From the NCBI RefSeq assembly GCF_037176765.1, contig NC_090022.1, positions 174,451,617-174,515,616 of the forward strand: DNA of 64,000 nt, given 5' to 3'. The stretch is from Anolis sagrei (taxonomy: Eukaryota > Chordata > Lepidosauria > Squamata > Anolidae). Both the position numbers and the translations under genes were made by a program. The stretch's first letter is position 1; each line of letters starts with the position of its first letter. Below the pieces are notes generated by a model. The model saw nothing but the letters and a program-made list of their open reading frames with translations. It was not told where the DNA came from and ran no database searches. Shown in pieces: positions 43,581 to 57,500 of the stretch.

Positions 43581-43802
43581 TTTTATTATGTGTATAGATA
43601 CATGGGAGGTTCCTGGCATAAGGAAAGTCGTTTCTGATCTTGAAGTTTCCTTTAATTCACTTCAGATAAAATAGACTCATACAGTGGCTCTTGATATCAA
43701 GGAAGGATTGATAACAACAAGCAGTTTCAACAGGAAACAGTTCTTTAAAAAGCTGAAGGAAAAAAAAACCCATGTCTTTCCCTCCCTCCCTCCTTTTTTC
43801 TA

Positions 43803-43808
43803 TTTATT
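43803..43808 (-). terminator. IKBKG: possible IKBKG polyadenylation signal
   Basis: AATAAA on the minus strand about 490 bases after the IKBKG stop. Another lies near 43581. Choice between them is open. Confidence 0.4.
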
Positions 43809-44297
43809 TGGTTTACCTTATCACAGCTTAGCTGAAGAAATGTTTAAGGCACTGTTAGGGCAGCCTGGGGTTTTCATCATGTGACTAGGAAGGCACATAT
43901 GAGGAAAAAAAGGAACTAGTAGTCTTTATGTAGAAGATTCCTCTTGCTGCCATTACAAAGAGAGCTACTGGAAGATAAATATTCACCGTTTGTTATCCAA
44001 AAGGGGTGGCCCAATCCCACTTCTCCCTGACATACCACAGATCAGACACTTAAGATTGTTTCACATAAACCAATAATAGTGCAAATCCCCTTTTCCCATG
44101 GCTATGGTAGCCAGGCCCTGAAGAAGGACAGCAGCAGGCTCAACCATTCTCATAGGATGAAAAAATTAATAGCATACATGAGCAGGAGCAAACAGTCCAG
44201 GATCTTTCCTCGAATCAACTGTCAGTAGCTGAACCGCTGGTCCTGCTTAAGGCAATGCAGCAAAAGCACATCATAGACTGGGACTTGTCCTCCTTCA

Positions 44298-44452
44298 TCA
44301 CTGGATGCAGTCCATGACATGGATTTGTAGCGTGTCCATGTCTGGAGCTCTGTACTGGCATTTAGGACAACAGTAGTTAGGCTGCTCATCAGCAAAGCTT
44401 GGTCTTGGACCTGCCATCACCAGCCCTGGTCCGTTCCATCCCATCTGGTAAT
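44298..44452 (-). CDS. IKBKG: IKBKG terminal exon (zinc finger)
   Basis: Encodes [28 protein letters not shown] and the C-terminal CCHC zinc finger, then TGA at 44300-44298. Cys/His spacing (3, 13, 4) equals that of human NEMO. The proline-rich linker is short. Acceptor GTCATTCCAG. Confidence 0.95.
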
Positions 44453-47400
44453 CTGGAATGACAAGGAGGGGAAGTTAAAAAGGATAGTTACTATAGAAGT
44501 GTACTCTGATTTAGTAGAAAGGAAGAACCCATGTAGGGTAATTTTCAAAAAAGGGAAAAGCATTCAAAAATGTAAAGCAGTAACAGCAGTTAGGCAGATC
44601 AGAAGCTTCTAGTGTTAACAGTAGAGCAAGTGAGCTTCCACAATACAAGCTTTCAAAAGGACCTAGCTAACTAACTCACAGCAGAGGTATTGTCATACTT
44701 ACAGACGAAGAAAATGGAGGACTCAGCCTTGCCATGTGCTCAGATATTTGTATAGAAAAAGGCATGTCCTTAAGACAGTGTTTCTCAACCTGGGGGTCAT
44801 GCGGAGGTGTCAGTGGGGTCGCCAGAGACCATCAGACAACACAGTACTTTCTGTTGGTCGTAGGGGTTCTGTGTGGGAGGTCTGGCCCAATTCTATCTTT
44901 GGTGGGGTTCAAAATGCTCTTTGATTGTAGGTGAACAATAAATCCCAGCAATTACAACTCCCAAATGTCAAGGTTTATTTTCCTCAAACTCCACCAATAT
45001 TCACATTTTGGTATATTGAATATTTATGCCAAGTTTGGTCTGGTTGTAGGCGAACTACAAGTCTGGATGTAGGTGAACTACAACTCCAAAATTTAAGGTC
45101 ACTACCCACCAAACCTTTCCAGTATTTTCTGTTGATCGTGGAAAGTTCTGTGTGTCAAGATTGGTTCAATTCCATCATTGGTGGAATTCAGAGTGCTCTT
45201 TAATTTTAGGGGAACTATAAATCCCACAACTACAATTCCCAAATGACAAAATTAACCCCCCCCCCCCCCAGTATTCAAATTTGGGCGTAACGGGTATTTG
45301 TGCCAAATTTGGTGCAATGAATGAAAATACATCCTGCATATTTATATTATCATAGAATCAAAGAGTTGGAAGAGATCTCATGGGCCATCCAGTCTAACCC
45401 CCTGCCAAGAAGCAGGAATATTGCATTCAAATCACCCCTGACAGATGGCCATCCAGTCTCTGTTTGAAAGCTTCCAAAGAAGGAGCCTCCACCACACTCT
45501 GGAGCAGAGAGTTCCACTGCTGAACGGCTCTCACAGTCAGGAAATTCTTCCTCATGTTCAGGTGGAATCTCTTTTCTTGTAGTTTTAAGCCATTGCTTCG
45601 CGTCCTAGTCTCCAAGGAAGCAGAAAACAAGCTTGCTCCCTCCTCCCTGTGACTTCCTCTCACATATTTATACATGGCTATCATATCTCCTCTCAGCCTT
45701 CTTTTCTTCAGGCTAAATATGCCCAGCTCCTTAAGCTGCTCCTCATAGGGCTTGTTCTCCAGACCCCTGATCATTTTAGTTGCCCTCCTCTGGACACATT
45801 CCGGCTTGTCAATATCTCTCTTGAATTGTGGTGCCCAGAATTGGGACACAATATTCCAGGCATTATGATTCATAACAGTAGCAAAACTACCGTTGTGAAG
45901 TAGCAACAAAAATAAGGTTATGGTTGGGGGAGTCACCACAACATGAGGAACTGTATTAAGGGGTCACGGTATTAGGAAGGTTGAAAAACACTGATCTAAT
46001 TGTTTAGGATGATGAAAACAAAAGAAAACTGAAGAAGAATCTCTACATTTGAAGATGATGAAGTGACAATTGATGTTGTATGTAAGTAAAGTAAGATGGT
46101 AGGACATAAAATTCTAATGGCACAAACAAATGGACACTGAAGTAAAAGTGGCCAGGGATGAAACTACAAAGTGCCACAGATAATAAAGAATGACAAAAGG
46201 AACTGAAAATGAAAGTGCCAGTACCATAAGGCTTTTGTATAAATCTCTGATGCAGTTTTTATACAGTACTGGTTACTCTCACCTGATAAATAACCAAGAA
46301 AAACGATTAAGGAGTTGAAGGTTCACTGAGCAAGTGAACTTGCTTTTAAAATGTCTTTGGCTCAATTTATGTTATGTTATGAAATTTATCCTATATGTAT
46401 TGGTTAATTTTAATGTTGATGTATAATATTTTAGATTTTAGATTGAATTTTTGCTGTAAGTCGGTCTGAGTCCCTCTACGGAGGTAGAGAAGATCGGGAT
46501 ATAAAAGTTTTAAATAATAAATAAATCTTATATAAATAAAAATGTAATGTTCGTTTGTGGGATTAACAGAACTCAAAAACCACTGGGCGAATTGACACCA
46601 AATTTGGACACAAGACACCTAATAACCCAATGTATGTCCTTCACCCCAAAAAATTGATTTTGTCATTTGGGAGTTGTAGTTGCTGGGATTTATAGTTCAC
46701 CTACAATCAAAGAGCATTCTGAACTCCAACAATTATGGCATTGAACTAAACGTGGCATATAGGACTCCCATGACCAACAGAAAACACTGACCTTGAGTTG
46801 GGCACTGACCTTGAGTTTGGGAGTTGTAGTTCACCTACATCCAGAGAGCACTGTGGACTCAAACAATGGTGGACCAAACAATGGTGGACCAAACTTGGCA
46901 CGAATATTCCATATGCCCAAATATGAACACAGATGGAGTTTGGGGAAAATAGACCTTGACATTTGGGAGTTGTAGTTACTGGGATTCACAGTTCACCTAC
47001 AATCAAAGCCGAACAACAGAATTGGGGCAAACTTCCCACACAGAACCCCCATGATTAACAGAAAATACTTAAGGCCATCCGGTCCAACTCCCTTCACCAG
47101 GGCAAGAAAACGTAATCAAAGCCCTCCTGACAAAGAGCCATCCAGTCATAGATATAGATAGATAGATATGATTCTCACACACACAGAGATATTGTATCAT
47201 AGATTTGAAAGGGACCCCTAAAGAAGGACAATTACATGTTGCATGTTCCAGGGTAGGCAAACCAGACAATCTCCACATCAACACTGACAAAGAAACAGCA
47301 AGAAATACTGTTTACCCACAAGCAGAAAGATATTACATATACTGTATTAGAAACCAACACTTTATCATTACTTTATTTTCCAGATCACCAGACTGGGCCA

Positions 47401-50400
47401 CAGCAACGCATGGCAGGGGACGGCTAGTAAATAAATAAATAAAGCAGTTTTTTTGCTGAAGAGCAGCAAAATATCTTAAGGTTCATCTGGGGTATTATTA
47501 CCAGTTAGGAGAAGAACTGCTTAAAAAAAAATCTACAGGAGATTTCTAATGCTACTTTAGCCAGGAACAAGAGAACATAGATCTGCTATCTATGTCCTGT
47601 TTTGACTCACTTGAGAAATTTTGGTGCCACAAAAACTTGCCACCAATTTTTGTTCAACCCAGAGATGGAAATTTTTACCTACAAGGAAGGGGTGAAGCTT
47701 TTGGAGCTTCTTTGGTGCAGAAAGGGAGTAAGCATAGTAAAGAAGTTTGAACATTGAATTATAACTCTGGAGACCAGGGTTCACGTTCTTGCTTGGAAAT
47801 GAAACATCCACTGGATTCATTTCTGAACAGTTGAACATGTGAGGCTCATGCCTTGGGTGAGCCACACATTCTCAGCCTCAAGAGGAGCACCAAGACTAAA
47901 GAAAACCTTCCATAGAAAACCCTGTGATTGAGCTTCAGGGGCACTATAAACTTGAAGGCACACAACAACAGGTGGATGAAGGTTCAAAGATTCAACTACA
48001 GCAATTACCTGGCAATTGAGGAGGTGGACGCATGTCGGAATGGCGATTCCTCATCTCTTCCATAAGAGCCCTATTTGGTTAGGAAAGAAACGCAAATCAG
48101 TTCCAATACTAACCTCTTCTGTGATATGTGATAACCTTGTTGCTTTGGATTTCCACTTTGGCTCTTGTGCTAATGATTACATCTAAGGGCCAAATGATAT
48201 TTTGCAAATAAAAATAAGAAAGCTGTAGATTCTATTGAAACCTTATCCAAAACCGAATGACAAAGCATCAATATTGCAATTGAGCTGGACAAATGGCTGG
48301 ACCTTAAATTGTGTCCGTGTTCCTTTCGGTCTACTCACCGGCTGGCCCCCTCGGAGTCTGCTTTCAGTTTCTCATAATCTCTTTGCAATTGGGCAAGTTG
48401 CTCCACCAGGGCCTCTCGCTGCTCATGTAGCTTTTCACGAGCCTGACGCTCGGCCAGGAAATCTGTCTTATAAATATCGGCCTGAAGAGAGAAGATGAGA
48501 TGGCAGTTCCATTTATTTTATTATTATTTTTCGTGTCATCAGCAACCATACCATAGTATTACATTTCTAACAGAACAAAACAAACAAACAGATACAAAAG
48601 CACAAATTTTGCAAACTTGGTAGTTGATTAAATGTCCTTTGACCAGTATCTGGCCACTTGGAGTGCCTCTGGTGTTGCCGCAAGAAGGTCCTCCATTGTT
48701 CATGTGGCAGGGCTCAAGTTGCATTGCAGCAGGTGGTCAGTGGTTTGCTCTTCTCCGCACTCGCATATCGTGGATTCAACTTTGTAGCCCCATTTCTTAA
48801 TATTGGCTCTGCATCTCGTGGTGCCAGAGTGCAGTCTGTTCAGTGCCTTCCCAGTCGCCCAGTCTTCTGTGTGCCCAGGGGGGAGTCTCTCATTTGGTAT
48901 CAGCCATTGATTGAGTTTCTGGGTTTGAGCCTGCCACTTTTGGACTCTTGCTTGCTGAGGTGTTCCAGTGAGTGTCTCTGTAGATCTAAGAAAACTATTT
49001 CTTGATTTAAGTCGTTGACGTGCTGGCTGATACCCAAACAAGGTATGAGCTGGAGATGTCGCTGCCTTGGTCCTTTCACTATTGGCTGCTACTTCCCGGC
49101 GGATGTCAGGTGGTGCAATACCGGCTAAGCAGTGTAATTTCTCCAGTGGTGTAGGGCGCAGACACCCCGTGATAATGCGGCATGTCTCATTAAGAGCCAC
49201 ATCCACTGTTTTAGTATGGTGAGATGTATTCCACACTGGGCATGCATACTCAGCAGCAGAGTAGCACAGCGCAAGGGCAGATGTCTTCACTGTGTCTGGT
49301 TGTGATCCCCAGGTTGTGCCAGTCAGCTTTTGTATGATATTGTTTCTAGCGCCCACTTTTTGCTTGATGTTCAGGTAGTGCTTCTTGTAGGTCAGAGCAC
49401 GGTCCAGAGTGACTCCCAGGTATTTGGGTGCGCTGCAATGCTCCAGTGGGATTCCTTCCCAGGTAATCCTCAGAGTCGGGATGCTTGTCTGTCATTAAGG
49501 TGAAAAGCACATGTCTGTGTTTAGATGGATTAGGGATCAGTTGGTTTTCCCTGTAATAGGCAGTAAGAGCACCTAGAGCTTCGGAGAGCTTCTGTTCTAC
49601 CATCTCAAAGCTCCCTGCTTGAGCAGTAATGGCACGATCATCAGTATAGATGAAACTCTCTGTCCCTTCTGGCAGTGGCTGGTCATTTGTGTAAATGTTG
49701 AACATTGATGGGGAGAGCACGCTCCCCTGAGGCAGGCCATTCTTCTGTTTCCGCCATCTGCTTCTCTGGCCCTGGAACTCAACAAAAAAGCTCCTGTTTT
49801 GTAGCAGTTTTCCTATGAGGCGGGTGAGGTGGTAATCCTTTGTGATATTATACATTTTTCTCAGGAGGAGGTGGTGGTTCACAGTATCATAAGCTGCTTA
49901 CAGGTCTATGAAGACAGCTCCTGCAATCTGCTGCCTTTCAAAGCCATCTTCTATGTGCTGAGTCAGGTTCAGCACTTGCGATGTGCAGCTTTTGCCTTTC
50001 CTGAAGCCAGGCAGTTCCATTGACTCTTTTAAGTTCTATGGAGGCACCCTAAATCCTCTTCTACAATGGCTACTATGCTCAGGTACAAGCACTCCCTACT
50101 CACTTGTGCTTTGAGGACAGGCACCGTTTCCATGATGGCTTTGTGTTGTTCAGCCTCTTCTTTCAGCTTGTCAATCAGTTCCTGCTTGGCCACCAGTGCC
50201 TCTTCAGCCTCTTGAAGTTGCTGAGACAGTTCAGCGATCTGCAGATCCAATCCCTATGGAGGGGGACAAGGAGACAGTGGTCACAGAGAAGAGACGTGAG
50301 ACACAATAGGCAAAAACACTCATCCCAAAGACAGACAGAAAAGGACATGGGTTCTCCCACCCTCCAAAAAGGTTTTACATTACTAGTTTCTCTCACCTTG

Positions 50401-51544
50401 CTCCGTTTCTCACTGTCCAGGCTGGTTTTGATATGAGCATCATATTCCCGGAAGAGCTCGTGATAGGCCACTTGCAGCTGGGCTAGTTTTCTCCTATACA
50501 GGGAGAGGGGAACCATTCAAGGGATGCATTTTTGTCTTGAGTTCAGCCCTTGCTCCACCCTTTACCAGACATACCCCCTTTTCCTGGGTTTGGCTTCTCC
50601 CAACCCTGAGACGCAGAGAACCACGAGATGCAGAGCCAATCTTACGAAATGGGGCCACAAAGTGGAATCCACGACATGCGAGTGTGGAGAAAAGCAAACC
50701 ACAGACCACCTACTGCAATGCAACCTGAGCCCTGCCACATGCACAATGGAGGACCGTCTTGCAGCAACACCAGAGGCACTCAGAGTGGCCAGCTACTGCT
50801 CAAAGGACATTTAATCAACTACCAAGTCTGCAAACTTTGTGTTTTGTTTGTTTGTTTGAATGCAATACAACTGTTTTGGATCACTCCTGATACGATAAAT
50901 AAATAAATAATCCAAATACATTTTGAATGCCCTGTCCTTCCTTATTATATACTTTTATAGTAATAATCTCTATTTACGTTCTCCTCTAAGTTGAGGTTGC
51001 CCTGATTTTTCCAAATTCTGTAACAAGGCTATTCAGAAATATTTAGAATGTAAGAGGAACCAAGCTGGCCTATATTGAAAGACAATCTCCTTGGTCTGAG
51101 AGGAGAAGCAAGATCCCCTCCCACATGCTTTTATTGTTTCATTATATACATTTATTAATTTTTGTTGTAATATAGATTTCAACTGTGAATTTTTAGTGCT
51201 ATCTGTGTTTAATCCTGTTTTACTGTTTGTATATTTGTATATTTTAAATTAGACACTAAGGTTTTTGTGTCAAGCCGCTTTGAGTCCTCTTTGGGGAGAT
51301 AAAGCGGGGTATTAATAATAATAATAATAATAATAATGTATTGTCGAAGGCTTTCATGGCCGGAATCACTGGGTTGTTGTAGGTTTTTTCAGGCTATATG
51401 GCCATGGTCTAGAGGCATTCTCTCCTGAAATTTCACCTGCATCTATGGCAAGCATCCTCAGAGATAGACGAAATGCAGACAAAACGTCAGGAGAGAATGC
51501 CTCTAGACCATGGCCATATAGCCCGAAAAATCCTACAACAACCC

Positions 51545-51582
<38 letters not shown>

Positions 51583-54500
51583 GTACGATACTCATCTGGA
51601 TTTAGCAGAGAAGGCTCAAGACCTTGTAAGACTACAACTCTCAGGATCTCAAAACATTGAACCACAACATGCTTTAGCGGATAAGCAAAAAAAATTTGTA
51701 AAACTACAACTCCCATGATTGCATCGCATGCAGCCATGCGAGTTCACTTGGTGTCAATTTCTATTAATTCTACAGTGCAGAAGCACGCCCCAAGTTCAAA
51801 TTCCCATGTTATTTGCTTCCAGCTGTGTGCAGTTTTTGTGTGTGTAGGTATGCCCTGAAGTCAAGATAAGGCATCCTCCTTAATCTATTTATCTGTTTAT
51901 CTATCCATCCATCCATCTATCTCAGTGTTTCTCAACCTGGGGGTCAGGACCCCTGAGGGGGTCGTAAGGGGGTGCCAGAGGGGTCACAAAACACCATCGA
52001 AAACACAATATTTTCTGTTGGCCATGGGGGTTCTATGTGGGAAGTTTGGCCGAATTCTATCGTTGACGGGATTCAGAATGCTCTTTCATTGTAAGTGAAC
52101 TATAAATCCCAGCAACTCCCTACTCCCAAATGTCAAGGTATATTTTCCCCAAACCTCACCAGTGTTCACATTTGGGCATATTGAGTATCCGTGCCAAGTT
52201 TGATCCAGACCAATCATTGTTTGAGTCCACACTGCTCTCTGAATGCAGATGAACTACAACTCCAAAACTCAAGGTCAATGCCAACCAAGCACTTCCAGTA
52301 TTTTCTTTTGGTCATGGGAGTTCTGTGTGCCAAGTTCAATTCCATCATTGGTGGGGTTCAGAATGCTCTTTGATTGTAGGTGAACTATAAATCCCAGTAA
52401 CTGCAACTCCCAAATGTCAAAATCAATTCTCCCTCCAACCCCACCAATTTTGAAATTTGGCATATTGGATAAAATAAGGTAAAAGGTTTCTCCTGACATT
52501 AAGTCCAGTCGTGTCTAAGTCTGGGGGTTGGTGCTCAATTTCTAGGCCGAAGAGCTGGTATTGTCCATAGACACCTCCAAGGCCGACATGACTGCTTGGA
52601 GCTCCGTTATTGGATATTTGTGCCAAATTTGATCCAGTGAATGAAAATACATCCTGCATTTCAGATATTTTCATTATGATTCATAACAGTAACACAATTA
52701 CCATTAAGAGTAGCAACAATAATAATTTTATGGTTAAGGGTCACCACAACATGAGGTGCTGTATTAAGGGGTCGCAGCATTAGGAAGGTTGAAAAACACT
52801 GATCTATCTAAAGAAAGTGAATGTATGTATGTGGGTGGTAGAGACCACTGTGACCCCCACCAATGACAGTCTGGACCAAACTTGGGACACAGAACCCCCA
52901 TGAGCTCCTGACATGATAAATAAATTTATTTATTTATTTATTTCTTGCATTTATTAACCGCTGCTCTCAGCCCGAGGGCGACTCGTGGCGGTGTACAATA
53001 CAAAAAGACACTTTACAAAGCATTCAGGACAACAAACTAACATTACCAATACACAACATTTAAATTACACTAAAAATCCGCTGCGTCATATTATGGAATC
53101 ATAATCAATCTCGTAGTCGTAATTCATTCCGGTTGTCGTTTCCAGTAACATAGCGCTCAGTTGAAAGCCTGCTCGAAGAGCCATGTCTTCAGGCCCTTAC
53201 GAAAGGCCATAAGAGAGGGTGCCTGTCTGATGTCGGCAGGGAGGGAATTCCACAGCCGGGGGGCCACCACCGAGAAGGCCCTCTCTCTCGTTCCCGCCAG
53301 ACGTGCCTGTGAGGCAGGCGGGATCGAGAGAAGGGCCTCCCCAGATGATCTCAAGGTCCTCGTGGGCTCGTAGGCCGAGATGCGGTCCTTAAGGTATTTT
53401 GGGCCGGAACCGTTTAGGGCTTTGTAGGATAATACCAGCACCTTAAATTGGGCCCGGTAGCAAATCGGCAGCCAGTGGAGCTGGGACAACAAGGGCGTTG
53501 TGTGCTCCCTGCGTCCTGCTCCTGTTAGCAACATGGCTGCCGCGCGCTGGACTAGTTGAAGCTTCCGGGCCGTCTTTAAGGGCAGCCCCACGTAGAGAGC
53601 GTTGCAGTAGTCAATAAACCCTGAACTCACTTTTCCTCTGATGCACTCTGCCGTTCCACTCGCAGGGCACTTTCTAGGTTTTGCACCTGCAGCCGCAACT
53701 GATCCACCTGCACACTGTGCTGTTTGGCGCGGGCATCGGCCTCTCTTTCGAACTGATGGAGTTGTTCAGCTGTTCCCCGGATCCTGTAACAACACGGCAC
53801 AAATTACAAAGCTATCTTTTAAAGCTGTTAACCAAGATCCTAGAGCAGAGGGAGCTTTCACTTCAAAAATCATATCACTCTGACCAAAAGGTCATGGGTT
53901 CGAAGCCAGCCCAGGTTGGAGTGGGTTTCCAACCAATTGTGTAGCCTGTTGTCGACCTTTGCAACCCGAAAGACAGTTGCATTTGTCAAGTAGGAAAATT
54001 AGGTACCACCTTAAAGTGTGGGGAGGCTAAATTAACTAATTTATGAGGCCATAAAAAAAGACTCCAGCAAGGACTCCAGCAAAAAGCATGCGGGGAATGC
54101 AGAAGTACTTCATCAGTGTCTCAGATGGACGATGAAAGCGACAGCTCCCCTGGCGGCAAGAAAAAGTTAAATAGCCTCTGTCTATGTCTGTATATGTTGT
54201 ATGTCAAAATTGGCATTGAATGTTTGCCATAGATGTTCAACATCTACACAAATGACCAGCCACTGCCAGAAAGGACAGAGAATTTCATCTATGCTGATGA
54301 TCGTGCCATTACTGCTCAAGCAGGGAGCTTTGAGATGGTAGAACAGAAGCTCTCCAAAGCTCTCGGTGCTCTTACTGCCTATTACAGGGAAAACCAGCTG
54401 ATCCCTAACCCATCTAAAACACAGACGTGCCTTTCACCTTAAGAACAGACAAGCATCCCGAGCTCTGAGGATTACCTGGGAAGGAATCCCACTGGAGCAT

Positions 54501-57500
54501 TGCAGCGCACCCAAATACCTGGGAGTCACTCTGGACCATGCTCTTACCTACAAGAAGCACTGCCTGAACATCAAGCAAAAAGTGGGTGCTAGAAACAATA
54601 TCATACGAAAGCTGACTGGCACAACCTGGGGATCACAACCAGTTACAGTGAAGACATCTGCCCTTGCGTTGTGCTACTCTGCTGCTGAGTATGCATGCCC
54701 AGTGTGGAACACATCTCACCACACTAAAACAGTGGATGTGGCTCTTAATGAGACATGCCGCATTATCACGGGGTGTCTGCGCCCTACACCACTGGAGAAA
54801 TTACACTGCTTAGCCGGTATTGCACCACCTGACATCCGCCGGGAAGTAGCAGCCAATAGAAAGGACCAAGGCAGAGACATCTCCATCTCATCCCTTGTTT
54901 GGGTATCAGCCAGCACATCAATGACTTAAATCTAGAAATAGTTTTCTAAGATCTACAGAGACACTCGCTGGAACACCTCAGCAAGTGGGAGTCCAAAAGT
55001 GGCAGGCTCAAACCCAGAACCTCAACCAATGGCTGATACCAAATGAGAGACTCCCCTGGGCACACAGAAAACTGGGCGACTTGGAAGGCGCTGAACAGAC
55101 TGCGCTCTGGCACCACAAGATGCAGAGCCAACCTTAAGAAATGGGGCTACAAAGTTGAATCCACGACATGCGAGTGCGGAGAGAAGCAAACCACTGACCA
55201 CCTGCTGCAATGCAACCTGAGCCCTGCCACATGCACAATGGAGGACCTTCTTGCAGCAACACCAGAAGCACTCCAAGTGGCACTCGTCAAAAGACATTTA
55301 ATCAACTACCAAACTCACAAATTTTGTATTTTGTCTGTTTGTTTGCTTTGTTCTGTTAGAAATGTAACATAATTGACTGGTTGCCCTGACATGAGAAATA
55401 AATATATGTGTAATCCGTCCTAAGTCCCCTGCGGGGTGAGAAGAGTAGAATATAAAAGCTGTGAATAAATAAATAAATAAAATACCATGACAGCATTAGC
55501 TCTAGCATTATTTGCTTCAATACTTTTTCGGAGCAGCTCCCTGAATCTTCCTCACTGGAACCCTCAGCGCCCTCCTCATCCTCTGCGACTTCACATGGAA
55601 AGTGGGCCATTCTTGTGGACGTTCGAGCAACGGGGAGGTGCTCCGAGCTTTCCGTCATGGATCCTTGCGCTCCTGAAGAAGCACCCTGCCTACCACTTCA
55701 GCAGCGCAAGTGGCTGGCGTGTAATCAGCGAGGGAATATCTCCAGCTCCTCAGCATTTTCGGTCATTTTTTCTGTGATCGCATGGGTTGCCTGAGAACTG
55801 GGAGGAATAGCTGTGCCTCCTCCACTGGTTTAGGGTTTGTCCAAGTTGCCACCTATCCCGAGACTGCGATAAGCCCTGTTTCTGACATTCCGAACAGCCA
55901 CAGATGCGAAAGGGCTATTGTTCGAGCAATTTGTAATTCAGTTCCAGGGCACGTTTACTCCTGAGTTGTACATGGGATCTGAAGCCAGGGTGCCTGAAGA
56001 GCAAAGGCCAGGCATGCAGCCTCTCATCCCTACTCATTGTTCCATAATGTCTGCATCACTGCTGGCAAACAGGGCTTCCCTCCAACCACCTGCCCCAACA
56101 CAACCAAGCCACACTTATGTTTGGTAGGCCACTCACCTCTCCTCTAGCTCTTTTTTTTCCTTCGTGGATGTTTCCAAGCGGGTTTGGCTTTCTAGCAGCT
56201 CCCCCAGCAGGGAGGTCACCTGAGCCTTGACTGAGGCCCTGTCCTCCCCAAATTGCTGTAATGGAAAAGGAAAGGAAAACTCGTGGTATACAAACAAGTA
56301 ATAATAATCTATATAAATAAAAATGTAATGTTCGTTTGTGGTATTCACAGAACTCAAAACCCCCTGGATGAATTGGCACCAAATTTGGACAGCGTACACC
56401 TAATGACCCAATGTATGTCCTTCACTAAAAAAAAAAAATGATTTTGTCATTTGGGAGTTGTAGTTGCTGGGATTTATAGTTCACCTACAATCAAATAACA
56501 TTCTGAACCCCACCAGTGATGGAACTGAAGCAAACTTGACACACAGTTCTCCCATGACTAACAGAAAATACTGGAAGGGTTTGGTGGCAAAAAAAGCCAA
56601 TGGGATTTTGGCCTGCATCAATAGGAGCATAGTGTCTAGATCTAGGGAAGTAATGCTACCCCTCTATTCTGCTTTGGTTAGACCACACCTGGAATATTGT
56701 GTCCAATTCTGGGCACCACAATTCAAGAGAGATATTGACAAGCTGGAATGTGTCCAGAGGAGGGCGACTAAAATGATAAAAGGTCTGGAGAACAAGCCCT
56801 ATGAGGAGCGGCTTAAGGAGCTGGGCATGTTTAGCCTGAAGAAAAGAGGCTGAGAGGGTATATAATAGCCATGTATAAATATGTGAGAGGAAGCCACAGG
56901 GAGGAGGGAGCAAGCTTGTTTTCTGCTTCCCTGGAGACTAGGACGCGGAACAATGGCTTCAAACTACAAGAGAAGAGATTCCATCTGAACATGAAGAAGA
57001 ACTTCCTGACTGTGAGAGCCGTTCAGCAGTGGAACTCTCTGCCCCGGAGTGTGGTGGAGGCTCCTTCTTTGGAAGCTTTTAAACAGAGGCTGGATGGCCA
57101 TCTGTCAGGGGTGATTTGAATGCAATATTCCTGCTTCTTGGCAGGGGGTTGGACTGGATGGCCCATGAGGTCTCTTCCAACTCTTTGATTCTATGATTCT
57201 ATGATTCCATGATTCTATGACAGGGCATGTATCCAAGATTTATAATATTAATAAAATAATAATTTGAAACCCAACAAGATGAATCCACAGCAGTCATTCT
57301 GCTGACTGTTGTATTGGATCACACATTGGACACTTCCCAAGTGGCTATTTATTTTTATTTATTTATTTATAGCATTTTTACCCCACTCTTGACATTTGAG
57401 AGTTGTAGTTTCTGGGATTTATAGTTCACCTACAATCAAAGAGCATTCTGAACCCCACCAATGACAGAATTGGGGCAAATTTCCCACACAGAAGCCCCAT

